Under the pieces are notes generated by a model. The model worked only from the letters and a program-made list of their open reading frames with translations, ran no database searches and was not told the DNA's origin. Shown here piece after piece: positions 1-10,723 of a stretch of DNA of 64,000 nucleotides. How positions within the stretch are numbered: position 1 is the first letter of the stretch; each line of letters opens with the position of its first letter. The position numbers and the translations under genes are program-made. Source of the stretch: Cepaea nemoralis (Eukaryota > Mollusca > Gastropoda > Stylommatophora > Helicidae); assembly GCA_014155875.1 (NCBI GenBank), contig JACEFZ010002109.1:1-64000 (forward strand), written 5' to 3'.

Positions 1-41
1 CTTTAACGGGTTTTTTTTTTTGCAAAAATAACCGATTGGAA
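1..41. other. Flank left of the palindrome
   Basis: These 41 bases have no counterpart at the mirror position on the right, where the LTR simply continues past 11090. They include an 11-T run. They may be host flank, a deletion junction or low-quality sequence; nothing coding is visible. Confidence 0.5.
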
Positions 42-410
42 AAGTTCTGTGTCCCGTCTGAATATCTCCGCGTCCTGTTTACACAGTACAACAGCGGAAG
101 GACTTTCGGGCGCACTACGGCTTTTGCGTGCAACAACAGTCAGCACGCTAGAGTAGTGGCCTCACATGAGTTCTAGTTTCTTATTACGTGTCTTGTCACG
201 TTGGCGTGATCATGCCGTGACCAGAGTGCTAACTCTCTGGTTGACACCTCCGTGTCCCATGAGAGAACTATTTAATAGTCCCCTTTCTACTTATTCCCCT
301 ACACCTACCCTGCCCTCATATAGGGGCACTAGGTTACACTCTATTCTATTCTAGGTAGACCACTCTTTCAGGGTGGTCTTCATTCATAACTACCTAAGTC
401 TTTGACACCA
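42..410 (-). mobile_element. Truncated 3' LTR, left arm
   Basis: On the minus strand a purine run (420-411) is followed by TGGTGTCAAAGAC, the left-arm equivalent of the LTR start proposed at 10724. Only about 370 bases are present, against about 616 on the right. The U5/poly(A)-signal end is missing at position 42. The boundary is inferred, because no 5' LTR survives in the window for comparison. Confidence 0.55.
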
Positions 411-2524
411 CCCTCCCCTCCTGTGTTGCGTTAAAAACTTTGACTCATGGTTGTGACGCAAGAGTTCAAAAAAAATTAGTGTCTCTAATTTTTGTCAAAG
501 ACTCCTGATAACTTGGTTCGGGGTACTCAATAGACTTCTACTGACTATTGTCACAGTGTAGTCTGACTTTACTTGGCTACTGGTGATCGCCAAAAACTTG
601 TCGGGTTTGGGCGTGAGCCCTCTTCTCACTTGCAATATTATATAATTAGAGGTTTGTCTGAACCGGCCCATTGTCTTAAAAGACCTGCCCTCAAATAGTA
701 ATTAACTCACTACCCTAAAAGTTGACTTTCTTAGGGTCAACACATAAATTGCTTCATGCCCCCCATAAAATATTAAACAACCCTTACATAAGTTGTGTGC
801 GACGGGCTTTACCTATCTCGTTTCCCCGCGTGAAAAGTTATTTTTCACTGTTAAGTTAGTGCTTCGTTGTCTATTGTGTCCCCTGACCCGGAGTTATACC
901 TCTTTGTTCTAAAAAAAGTGTATGTACTTTACCTGTTTGTTTTTCTGGTTGTTTGCGTGTTTGAATCTAACTAACTATATAATTTAACTTCTAACATGTG
1001 TGTCTGTCTATAAAGTGTATGTAAAATTTGTTTTCAAGTGCCATAATTCGGTTAAATGTGGGCCCCAAACAATGTATAAAACTAATTCGTGACTACGCTC
1101 CCCTCTTATGAGACTTAAAAAACTTTATCTAAGATCTACAATAATCTACACAAATTACATTTTAGACAGTACATTTCAACACCGAAAGCAAACACTTGAC
1201 CAGACAAATAATAAAAAGTCGCGTTGAACGGCGAAAAAATCCGCTGGCTGCTTTCACTCTCCATTTATATTTACCATTCTCTCTCACTTTCAAACTTCTG
1301 TCACACATCTTTTTTCTCACAATTATTTAAACACTTAAAGTGACACTGTACAAGTTTAGCTCATTTTGAAATGAGTTGGCTTTGACGTGCTTAACTTACT
1401 GCAAGAGTCATGTTTTTACAAAATATTTACATGGGTGAAATAGGGTTGATTGTACCCGCTATTATTACACACTATATTCTAATGAAATACAAATACTAAT
1501 TCCTAACATATATTTTCAAATTTGTTGTACAAATTAATCTAATTTAAGGGAAGTAATCTAACTATCTAAAAATGAAATAATGTGAGATGATTTGTATCTT
1601 TATGAATGGGTAAGTAAATGTAACCAATAAATAATGTTTTAATGTTTAAATGAAACAAATATAATGGATATTGTTATTCTACATGGTATAAATGATGTAT
1701 GTTCATCTGTATGATCCCTTTATTCAAAACGTATAACCTAATTTTAGTCCAAAATGATGATGTTTTTAAAAGTGTTCCTAAGATGGGATGAAATAAAATG
1801 AACCTAAAAAACAAAATGGTGTTTTTTCTTCTAAGCTTTTTATTCTAATCTTTAATTAGCTGTTTTTAATTTTTAAAAGTACTATTCTAATTTACTTCTA
1901 TGCTAATAAGTGGGTGAATTAATGATTTATCTAAACAAAAAAAAATATATATTATATTCCTTAAATCTAATCTAACTCTATATTAAAGTAACTAATCTAA
2001 CTATAATTTATGAGTATCTTAAAACCGTTTATTACATATCACAATAAATTATAGATACATTGTATTTATTTACCTCAGGGTTTGTGGGTTTCCTTAATTT
2101 ATAGAAATTGCTTTCCTTGGCATAGTTTACATAAATTCAATTGTCCTGGGTATACTAAATACGCTACACAGTCATACTTGTGTCTTATGGTGTCTTATTC
2201 CAATTGTCGAATCCGCTGGTGTCGTAGGCACGTATCGTTGTGTCTGTTATTTAAGCAATGTTCAGACACTGTTCTTAAGTGATTAACACAGGTGATTCAC
2301 CGGAGCACAACTGAAGCATAGTAAGTAACACACTGTCTATGTACATACTGTGATTTCCTTGTTCTTGGCACACAATTCTTATTATGCTGTCTACGGACAT
2401 ATGGTAGTTCACTGTTCTTAGCACACAGTTCTGATCCAGATGTCTATGTATTCAATAATATATTCTACACAGTATATACACAGGATATTTTTAAGTGTAA
2501 CTAAATAAACATTTCTTAAACTAC
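411..2524 (-). mobile_element. Non-coding 3' internal tract of retroelement, left arm
   Basis: This 2.1-kb AT-rich stretch lies between the end of pol and the proposed polypurine tract. It mirrors 8594-10712. No envelope-like or other reading frame of note is visible on either strand. It is unusually long for a 3' untranslated tract of a Ty3/gypsy element. Confidence 0.7.
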
Positions 2525-3896
2525 CTATTCGTGTGGAATATCAGGTATTTCTACCTCAGATGGTCGACTAAGGGTATCAGCAAGAATGTTGTCCTTACCC
2601 TTAATATGCTCTATACTAAAAGTATAATTCTGTAATATTAAGGACCACCTGTAGATACGGTCGTTCCAATGCACCCCACTTTGTATGACCGTGATCGGGG
2701 AGTTGTTGGTCTGGACCACAAAGTGATTACCCGCCAGAAATCGATGCAACTTCCTCACCGAATAGATGACGCTTAGGGCTTCCAACTCTGATATGGAATA
2801 TCTGGACTCAGCCGGTGTGATCTTGCGGCTCACGTAGCAAATCAGATGGAAGATGCCATCATAAAACTGGCCTAGTACTGCAGCGATGGAGATCTTACTG
2901 GCATCTGTCCTAAGATAATAAACGAGCCTAGGATTAGGCAAGCGGAGGATTTGTACATTACTAAATAGAATTTTCAATTTTGACAATGCAGAAATTAATA
3001 ATGCATCTTTGAAATCCAATTTTACTGATGCTTTTAAAACATTTGAAAATACACTTGTAATTTCAGCTAAGTTCGGTATGAACTTTGCTATAATAATCTA
3101 CTAACCCCAAAAGGCTCCTGACCTGCTTCTTTGTTGTAGGCATGGTCAGGTTCATAATTTTGGTAATAATTTTATTGTCAGTTTTCAGTTGTCCTTGTGA
3201 AATAACATGACCCAAAAATTCAATTTCTTGTAGGCCCAATTCGACTTTGCTCGGTTTGACAGTGAGACCGAAGAGTCGCAACCTATCGAAGACATGTCTG
3301 AGTTTCAGTAAGTGTGTTGTCCAGTCCTCTGCATGGACACAAATATCATCTATATATGTCACTGTATTCGTCACTCCATGAAGTAGATCTCTAGTTAAGC
3401 GTACGAAAGTGGCAGGAGCGTTCCGAAGTCCGAAAGGAAGAAACCGCCACTCGTAAAGACCTAGAGGTGTTGAGAATGCAGTAAGATGGATAGATTGAGC
3501 CTGCATAGGGACCTGCCAATATCCCTTAGTAAGGTCTAATTTAGAAAAGATTTTGGAGGTGGACATATCTAGAATAAGATCTTCGCAGGAAGGAATCGGT
3601 TCTGCGTCGATCTTAGTGACATTGTTGAGTTTTCTATAGTCCACACAAAGACGAATTCTGGAGTCTTTTTTCTTGACTAGGACGATTGGAAAGGAGTACT
3701 CAGATGTAGATTTCTGAATGATCCCACTAGCTTCTAAATTAAGAATTTCCTTATTTAGATTTTCCCTATAGCTAAGTGGGATAGAGTACGGCCTGCATTT
3801 GATAGGCTTAGAATCCGAAAGAAGGATGGAGTGCTCGATTCTGTCCGTCCTACCTGGAATGTCGGAGAATATGTCCTTTATATTCAGTCACTAATT
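2525..3896 (-). pseudogene. Reverse transcriptase-RNase H of Ty3/gypsy-type element, left arm
   Basis: Minus-strand reading frames 3644-3063 and 3019-2525 encode the RT palm (LDLTKGYWQV, then YIDDI as the catalytic YxDD box) followed by RNase H (LRTDAS, and the C-terminal ADTLSRP typical of gypsy RT-RNase H). The product would copy element RNA into DNA and degrade the RNA template. The frame breaks near 3090, so it cannot give one polypeptide. The stretch around 3590, which is frameshifted in the right arm, is intact here. No integrase follows the RNase H, unlike ordinary Ty3/gypsy elements. Confidence 0.88.
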
Positions 3897-5550
3897 ATAT
3901 TATCTGTCGTCGTTGTACGTCTGTCAGTCCCGTTTCTATTCGTATGCAATCTAATGTAGCAGTCTTGTCTACAATTGGAACAGGTAGTTCCATACCGTCG
4001 TCGTCTACCTGATTCAGTACGGTTGTGGTGCTAAGTGCGTTTTCTGTAAGCTCACTAAGTGTATGCATTTCGTCGGATTTGCCAGTCTCGCTAACTAGTG
4101 TAGTTGCGTTATGTACGTCTGTCGTCTCATCCATAGGTGTGGGTGCATTGTGTTCGTCTGTCTCTATATCTGTCTCTTGTCGTGAAAAGTAGGCTTTCAA
4201 CATGTTGATATGAAATATCTTTAAGTGTCCGTTTATCGATATTTCATATTCGACATCTGAAAGTTTTTGTGTCACCTTGAATGGCCCTTGCCACGAAGTT
4301 GCCATTATATTCTGCTTGTCTGGTAGTAGCACCATTACGTCTTGATCAGTTTCAAGTATTATGGGTCTAGCACCTTTGTTGGGGCTGTGATGTTTGAGGA
4401 TATCTGCACTGTTCACTGGAGTTAGTCCATTTTCCTCCTCCCAGGCGGATATTTCTTCATCTGTGCAGTGCTTTAGCTGGGGTAGACACCCAAGAATTAA
4501 ATCAGTACAAGGGTTGTCTAGTATTGCACACGTAAAGGTACCAGAAAGGAACGGGGAGTTTATACGGGCTCTTGCCAGAGGATAGGTTTCTATGTTACCA
4601 GAAAAAGTACGGCATTTTACAGAGTCACCAGTATAATCCTTTGGATTAACAAGTTCCTTTTTCACACCATAATAGAGCTCCCACTGTCAAGCAAACATCG
4701 GCATGGCTTCTCATTGACCATTGCAGAGTGAAACAATAGATTGCCTCTGGAGGCTATAGCTGCATTTGCATTCTCTAAGGAGGATGTTACATTATGCCCA
4801 CATGTAAGTTTGCCGTCTGCATGAAATTGGTGACATCGCTCACAATTGTCAAAGCATAAAATATCGTTTACACAACACACATCTTCAGCTTGATTAAAAG
4901 GTAATTGATTTTCGACATCACACTCAGTATCACTACCACTATCAGAAGATGTATCAATCAAAATTGCATTATTGGCCTTCATTCGTTGACGGCCCAGGCA
5001 CTTATTTGAATAATGCCCGTAGCTGGAACAGAAGAAGCATTTGACTGCACGCCTGTATGCAGTTCTTTTGTTTTGTTGCTTCTTAATGACCATCTCAAGA
5101 TGTGTTGGATAGTTTGGTGATTTATCACACATAGCATAAGTGTCATGAAATAGTTGGCAATAGACACATTTAGCTAATTTTTATCTTTCTTATCGACTCT
5201 ATGAAATGGTGTCTTATTGTCTGATAGCTTTTAGTTTGGTCTTTAGCAAAAGAGACTATTTTAGAGTCGTTAGTTGGTGTTTTGAAAATATCTCTATTTG
5301 AAGAAACATATGCTGATCCTTTCTTTCAAATTGTTCTATGGTCTCTATGTCTGCCTGCTGAAGAAATTTGGCGAAAGGAGATGGTATAGTGGATATGACT
5401 TTATCCATGGCTATCAAATTTTTAAGTTTTCAAAGTCTTTTCCTATCTTTGATGCACTAAGCCATCTATTTAGTACGCTTTGGACATTTGAGACATAGTC
5501 GATAAAGGTCTCGCTTGGCTTAGGTTTTAAATTGGAAAACTGTACTTGAT
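3895..5550 (-). pseudogene. gag (nucleocapsid)-protease and integrase C-terminal remnant, left arm
   Basis: This is the mirror of the right-arm 5561-7233 frame. Two cysteine-rich knuckles (one CX2CX3HX5C-like, one CX2CX4HX4C), an acidic serine-rich linker, the DSG aspartic-protease motif, the flap-side ILG motif and a WQGPF...HINML segment are present in that order. A private one-base deletion near 4668, right after the protease DSGSS, splits the frame into 5132-4662 and 4665-3895. The gag N-terminus is absent because the palindrome centre lies inside gag. Confidence 0.85.
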
Positions 5551-5563
5551 GCCCCTGGGTATC
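5548..5563. other. Palindrome centre: GAT - 10-nt spacer - ATC
   Basis: The two arms meet at 5550/5561 around the spacer gcccctgggt. Read on the plus strand, the right arm's gag frame (DAPGYQVQFSN) runs unbroken through the spacer. The related element at the right edge has DAPGYQVKFSK at the same place, so the spacer is genuine gag sequence belonging to the right arm. The left arm begins at the 3-bp GAT/ATC inverted repeat. That is the geometry expected when a DNA strand ending ...CATC folds back, pairs with an internal GAT and primes its own copying. Confidence 0.85.
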
Positions 5564-7233
5564 AAGTACAGTTTTCCAATTTAAAACCTAAGCCAAGCGA
5601 GACCTTTATCGACTATGTCTCAAATGTCCAAAGCGTACTAAATAGATGGCTTAGTGCATCAAAGATAGGAAAAGACTTTGAAAAACTTAAAAATTTGATA
5701 GCCATGGATAAAGTCATATCCACTATACCATCTCCTTTCGCCAAATTTCTTCAGCAGGCAGACATAGAGACCATAGAACAATTTGAAAAGAAAGGATCAG
5801 CATATGTTTCTTCAAATAGAGATATTTTCAAAACACCAACTAACGACTCTAAAATAGTCTCTTTTGCTAAAGACCAAACTAAAAGCTATCAGACCAATAA
5901 GACACCATTTCATAGAGTCGATAAGAAAGATAAAAAATTAGCTAAATGTGTCTATTGCCAACTATTTCATGACACTTATGCTATGTGTGATAAATCACCA
6001 AACTATCCAACACATCTTGAGATGGTCATTAAGAAGCAACAAAACAAAAGAACTGCATACAGGCGTGCAGTCAAATGCTTCTTCTGTTCCAGCTACGGGC
6101 ATTATTCAAATAAGTGCCTGGGCCGTCAACGAATGAAGGCCAATAATGCAATTTTGATTGATACATCTTCTGATAGTGGTAGTGATACTGAGTGTGATGT
6201 CGAAAATCAATTACCTTTTAATCAAGCTGAAGATGTGTGTTGTGTAAACGATATTTTATGCTTTGACAATTGTGAGCGATGTCACCAATTTCATGCAGAC
6301 GGCAAACTTACATGTGGGCATAATGTAACATCCTCCTTAGAGGATGCAAATGCAGCTATAGCCTCCAGAGGCAATCTATTGTTTCACTCTGCAATGGTCA
6401 ATGAGAAGCCATGCCGATGTTTGCTTGACAGTGGGAGCTCTATTATTGGTGTGAAAAAGGAACTTGTTAATCCAAAGGATTATACTGGTGACTCTGTAAA
6501 ATGCCGTACTTTTTCTGGTAACATAGAAACCTATCCTCTGGCAAGAGCCCGTATAAACTCCCCGTTCCTTTCTGGTACCTTTACGTGTGCAATACTAGAC
6601 AACCCTTGTACTGATTTAATTCTTGGGTGTCTACCCCAGCTAAAGCACTGCACAGATGAAGAAATATCCGCCTGGGAGGAGGAAAATGGACTAACTCCAG
6701 TGAACAGTGCAGATATCCTCAAACATCACAGCCCCAACAAAGGTGCTAGACCCATAATACTTGAAACTGATCAAGACGTAATGGTGCTACTACCAGACAA
6801 GCAGAATATAATGGCAACTTCGTGGCAAGGGCCATTCAAGGTGACACAAAAACTTTCAGATGTCGAATATGAAATATCGATAATTGGACACTTAAAGATA
6901 TTTCATATCAACATGTTGAAACCCTACTTTTCACGACAAGAGACAGATATAGAGACAGACGAACACAATGCACCCACACCTATGGATGAGACGACAGACG
7001 TACATAACGCAACTACACTAGTTAGCGAGACTGGCAAATCCGACGAAATGCATACACTTAGTGAGCTTACAGAAAACGCACTTAGCACCACAACCGTACT
7101 GAATCAGGTAGACGACGACGGTATGGAACTACCTGTTCCAATTGTAGACAAGACTGCTACATTAGATTGCATACGAATAGAAACGGGACTGACAGACGTA
7201 CAACGACTGACAGATAATATAATTAGTGACTGA
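5563..7233 (+). CDS. gag (partial)-protease-integrase C-terminal remnant of Gmr1-like Ty3/gypsy element, right arm
   Basis: This is an uninterrupted frame of about 556 codons entered from the palindrome centre, with no initiator of its own. The first natural ATG is 5704. In order: the C-terminal half of the gag capsid region; a knuckle-like CVYC...H...C (about 5947-5988); a CX2CX4HX4C zinc knuckle (CFFC...GHYSNKC, 6076-6117) for RNA packaging; an acidic serine-rich linker; the protease active site DSG (6427-6435) with a later ILGC; and then, at 6810-6935, a WQGPF...HINML segment typical of the GPY/F subdomain that normally ends Ty3/gypsy integrase. Its place before RT matches the unusual Gmr1-type order (protease-integrase-RT). 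The integrase zinc finger and DDE core, normally about 300 residues, are absent. The frame stops at 7231-7233. Confidence 0.85.
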   Translation, partial: QVQFSNLKPKPSETFIDYVSNVQSVLNRWLSASKIGKDFEKLKNLIAMDKVISTIPSPFAKFLQQADIETIEQFEKKGSAYVSSNRDIFKTPTNDSKIVSFAKDQTKSYQTNKTPFHRVDKKDKKLAKCVYCQLFHDTYAMCDKSPNYPTHLEMVIKKQQNKRTAYRRAVKCFFCSSYGHYSNKCLGRQRMKANNAILIDTSSDSGSDTECDVENQLPFNQAEDVCCVNDILCFDNCERCHQFHADGKLTCGHNVTSSLEDANAAIASRGNLLFHSAMVNEKPCRCLLDSGSSIIGVKKELVNPKDYTGDSVKCRTFSGNIETYPLARARINSPFLSGTFTCAILDNPCTDLILGCLPQLKHCTDEEISAWEEENGLTPVNSADILKHHSPNKGARPIILETDQDVMVLLPDKQNIMATSWQGPFKVTQKLSDVEYEISIIGHLKIFHINMLKPYFSRQETDIETDEHNAPTPMDETTDVHNATTLVSETGKSDEMHTLSELTENALSTTTVLNQVDDDGMELPVPIVDKTATLDCIRIETGLTDVQRLTDNIISD

Positions 7234-8593
7234 ATATAAAGACATATTCTCCGACATTCCAGGTAGGACGGACAGAATCGAGCACTCCATCCTTCTTTCG
7301 GATTCTAAGCCTATCAAATGCAGGCCGTACTCTATCCCACTTAGCTATAGGGAAAATCTAAATAAGGAAATTCTTAATTTAGAAGCTAGTGGGATCATTC
7401 AGAAATCTACATCTGAGTACTCCTTTCCAATCGTCCTAGTCAAGAAAAAAGACTCCAGAATTCGTCTTTGTGTGGACTATAGAAAACTCAACAATGTCAC
7501 TAAGATCGACGCAGAACCTGATTCCTTCCTGCGAAGATCTTATTCTAGATATGTCCACCTCCAAAATCTTTTCTAAATTAGACCTTACTAAGGGATATTG
7601 GCAGGTCCATATGCAGGCTCAATCTATCCATCTTACTGCATTCTCAACACCTCTAGGTCTTTACGAGTGGCAGTTTCTTCCTTTCGGACTTCGGAACGCT
7701 CCTGCCACTTTCGTACGCTTAACTAGAGATCTACTTCATGGAGTGACGAATACAGTGACATATATAGATGATATTTGTGTCCATGCAGAGGACTGGACAA
7801 CACACTTACTGAAACTCAGACATGTCTTCGATAGGTTGCGACTCTTCGGTCTCACTGTCAAACCGAGCAAAGTCGAATTGGGCCTACAAGAAATTGAATT
7901 TTTGGGTCATGTTATTTCACAAGGACAACTGAAAACTGACAATAAAATTATTACCAAAATTATGAACCTGACCATGCCTACAACAAAGAAAGCAGGTCAG
8001 GAGCCTTTTGGGGTTAGTAGATTATTATAGCAAGTTCATACCGAACTTAGCTGAAATTACAAGTGTATTTTCAAATGTTTTAAAAGCATCAGTAAAATTG
8101 GATTTCAAAGATGCATTATTAATTTCTGCATTGTCAAAATTGAAAATTCTATTTAGTAATGTACAAATCCTCCGCTTGCCTAATCCTAGGCTCGTTTATT
8201 ATCTTAGGACAGATGCCAGTAAGATCTCCATCGCTGCAGTACTAGGCCAGTTTTATGATGGCATCTTCCATCTGATTTGCTACGTGAGCCGCAAGATCAC
8301 ACCGGCTGAGTCCAGATATTCCATATCAGAGTTGGAAGCCCTAAGCGTCATCTATTCGGCGAGGAAGTTGCATCGATTTCTGGCAGGTAATCACTTTGTG
8401 GTCCAGACCAACAACTCCCCGATCACGGTCATACATAGTGGGGTGCATTCGGAACGACCGTATCTACAGGTGGTCCTTAATATTACAGAATTATACTTTT
8501 AGTATAGAGCATATTAAGGGTAAGGACAACATTCTTGCTGATACCCTTAGTCGACCATCTGAGGTAGAAATACCTGATATTCCACACGAATAG
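7226..8593 (+). pseudogene. Reverse transcriptase-RNase H, right arm
   Basis: The RT frame opens in the +1 frame relative to the upstream gag-protease frame, overlapping it by a few bases. The N-terminal fingers (7226-7576: YKDIFSD, VDYRKLNN) are followed by a private one-base insertion near 7521. The palm then continues in 7500-8030 (LDLTKGYWQV, YIDDI at 7761-7775), with another break near 7990. RNase H occupies 8140-8593 (TDAS near 8210, NNSPIT, ADTLSRP), with a last break near 8450. So at least three frame breaks inactivate it. The left arm lacks the 7521 break, so that mutation arose after the palindrome formed or is a sequencing error. Confidence 0.88.
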
Positions 8594-10712
8594 GTAGTTT
8601 AAGAAATGTTTATTTAGTTACACTTAAAAATATCCTGTGTATATACTGTGTAGAATATATTATTGAATACATAGACATCTGGATCAGAACTGTGTGCTAA
8701 GAACAGTGAACTACCATATGTCCGTAGACAGCATAATAAGAACTGTGTGCCAAGAACAAGGAAATCACATGTATGTACATAGACAGCTGTGTTACTTACT
8801 ATGCTTCAGTTGTGCTCCGGTGAATCACCTGTGTTAATCACTTAAGAACAGTGTCATGAACATTGCTTAAATAACAGACACAACGATACGTGCCTACGAC
8901 ACCAGCGGATTCGACAATTGGAATAAGACACAAGTATGACTGTGTAGCGTATTTAGTATACCCAGGACAATTGAATTTATGTAAACTATGCCAAGGAAAG
9001 CAATTTCTATAAATTATGGCAACCACGAACCTGAGGTAAATAAATACAATGTATCTATATATTTATTGTGATATGTAATATAACGGTTTTAAGATACTCA
9101 TAAATTATAGTTAGATTAGTTACTTTAATATAGAGTTAGATTAGATTTAAGGAATATAATATATATTTTTTTTAGTTTAGATAAATCATTAATTCACCCA
9201 CTTACTTAGCATAGAAGTAAATTAGAATAGTACTTTAAAATTAATAACAGCTAATTAAAGATTAGAATAAAATGCTTAGATAGAAAAAGCACCATTTAGT
9301 TATTTAGGTTCATTTTATTTCATCCCATCTTTAGGAACACTTTAACAACATCATCATTTAGGACTAAAATTAGGTTATACTGTTTAGAATAAAGGGATCA
9401 TACAGATGAACATACATCATTTATACCATGTAGAATAACAATATCCATTATATTTGTTTCATTTAAACATTAAAACATTATTTATTTGGTTACATTTTAC
9501 ATTACCCATTTCATAAAGATACATAACTCATCTCACATTATTTTCATTTTTAGATAGTTAGATTACTTCCCTTAAATTAGATTAATTTGTACAACAAATT
9601 AGAAGATATATAGTTAGAGAATTAGTATTAGTATTTCATTAGAATATAGTGTGTAATAATAGCAGGGTACAATCAACCCTATTTCACCCATGTAAATATT
9701 TTGTAAAAACATGACTCTTGCAGTAAGTTAAGCACGTCATTAAGCTCAACTCATTTTCAAACTGAGCTAAACTTGTACAGTGTCACTTTAAGGTGTTTAA
9801 ATAATTGTGAGAATAAAAGATGTGTGACAGAAGTTTGAAAGTGAGAGAGAATGGTAAATATACAATGGAGAGTGAAAGCAGCCAGCGGATTTTTTCTGCC
9901 GTTCAACGCGACTTTTTATTATTTGTCTGCGTCAAGTGTTTGCTTTCGGTGTTGAAATGTACTGTCTAAAATGTAATTTGTGTAGATTATTGTAGATCTT
10001 AGATAAAGTATTTTAAGTCTCATAAGACGGGAGCGTAGTCACGAATTAGTGTTATACACTTGTTTGTGGCCACATTTAACCGAATTATGGCACTTGAAAA
10101 CTAATTTACATACACATTTATAGACAGACACACATGTTAGAAGTTAAATTATATAGTTAGTTAGATTCAAACACGCAAACAACCAGAAAAACAAACAGGT
10201 AAAGTACATACACTTTTTTTAGAACAAAGAGGTATAACTCCGGGTCAGGGGACACAATAGACAACGAAGCACTAACTTAACAGTGAAAGATAACTTTACA
10301 CGCGGAAGCGAGATAGGTAAAGCCTGTCGCACACAACTTATGTAAGGGTTGTTTAATATTATATGGGGGACATGAAGCAATTCATGTGTTGACCCTAAGA
10401 AAGTCAACTTTGTATGGGTAGTGAGTTAATTTACTATTTGAGGGCAGGTCTTATAAGACAATGGTCCGGTTCAGACAAACCTCTAATTATATAATATTGC
10501 AAGTGAGAAGAGGGCTCACGCCAACCAGACAAGTTTGTGGCGATCACCAGTAGCCAAGTAAAGTCAGACTACACTGTGACAATAGTCAGTAGAAGTCTAT
10601 TGAGATACCCAGAACCAAGTTATCAGGAGTCTTTGACAAAAATTAGAGACACTAATTTTTTTTAGGAACCTCTTGCGTCACAACCATGAGTCAAAGTTTG
10701 TAACGCAACACA
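8594..10712 (+). mobile_element. Non-coding 3' internal tract of retroelement, right arm
   Basis: This AT-rich 2.1-kb stretch mirrors 411-2524 and lacks any recognisable open frame. Short TTAGATTA-like words recur near 9110-9150. It ends at a purine-rich run that is the best candidate for a polypurine tract. Confidence 0.7.
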
Positions 10713-10723
10713 GGAGGGGAGGG
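10713..10723 (+). promoter_or_regulatory. Candidate polypurine tract
   Basis: The 11-base run GGAGGGGAGGG lies immediately before TGTGTGTCAAAG. In LTR retroelements plus-strand DNA synthesis is primed from such a run directly upstream of the 3' LTR. The same run is present on the minus strand of the left arm at 411-420. Confidence 0.55.

Noticed and set aside
411..2524. An envelope-like gene in the retroelement's 3' tract
   Set aside because: No open frame with a signal peptide, membrane segment or cleavage site is present in either arm.
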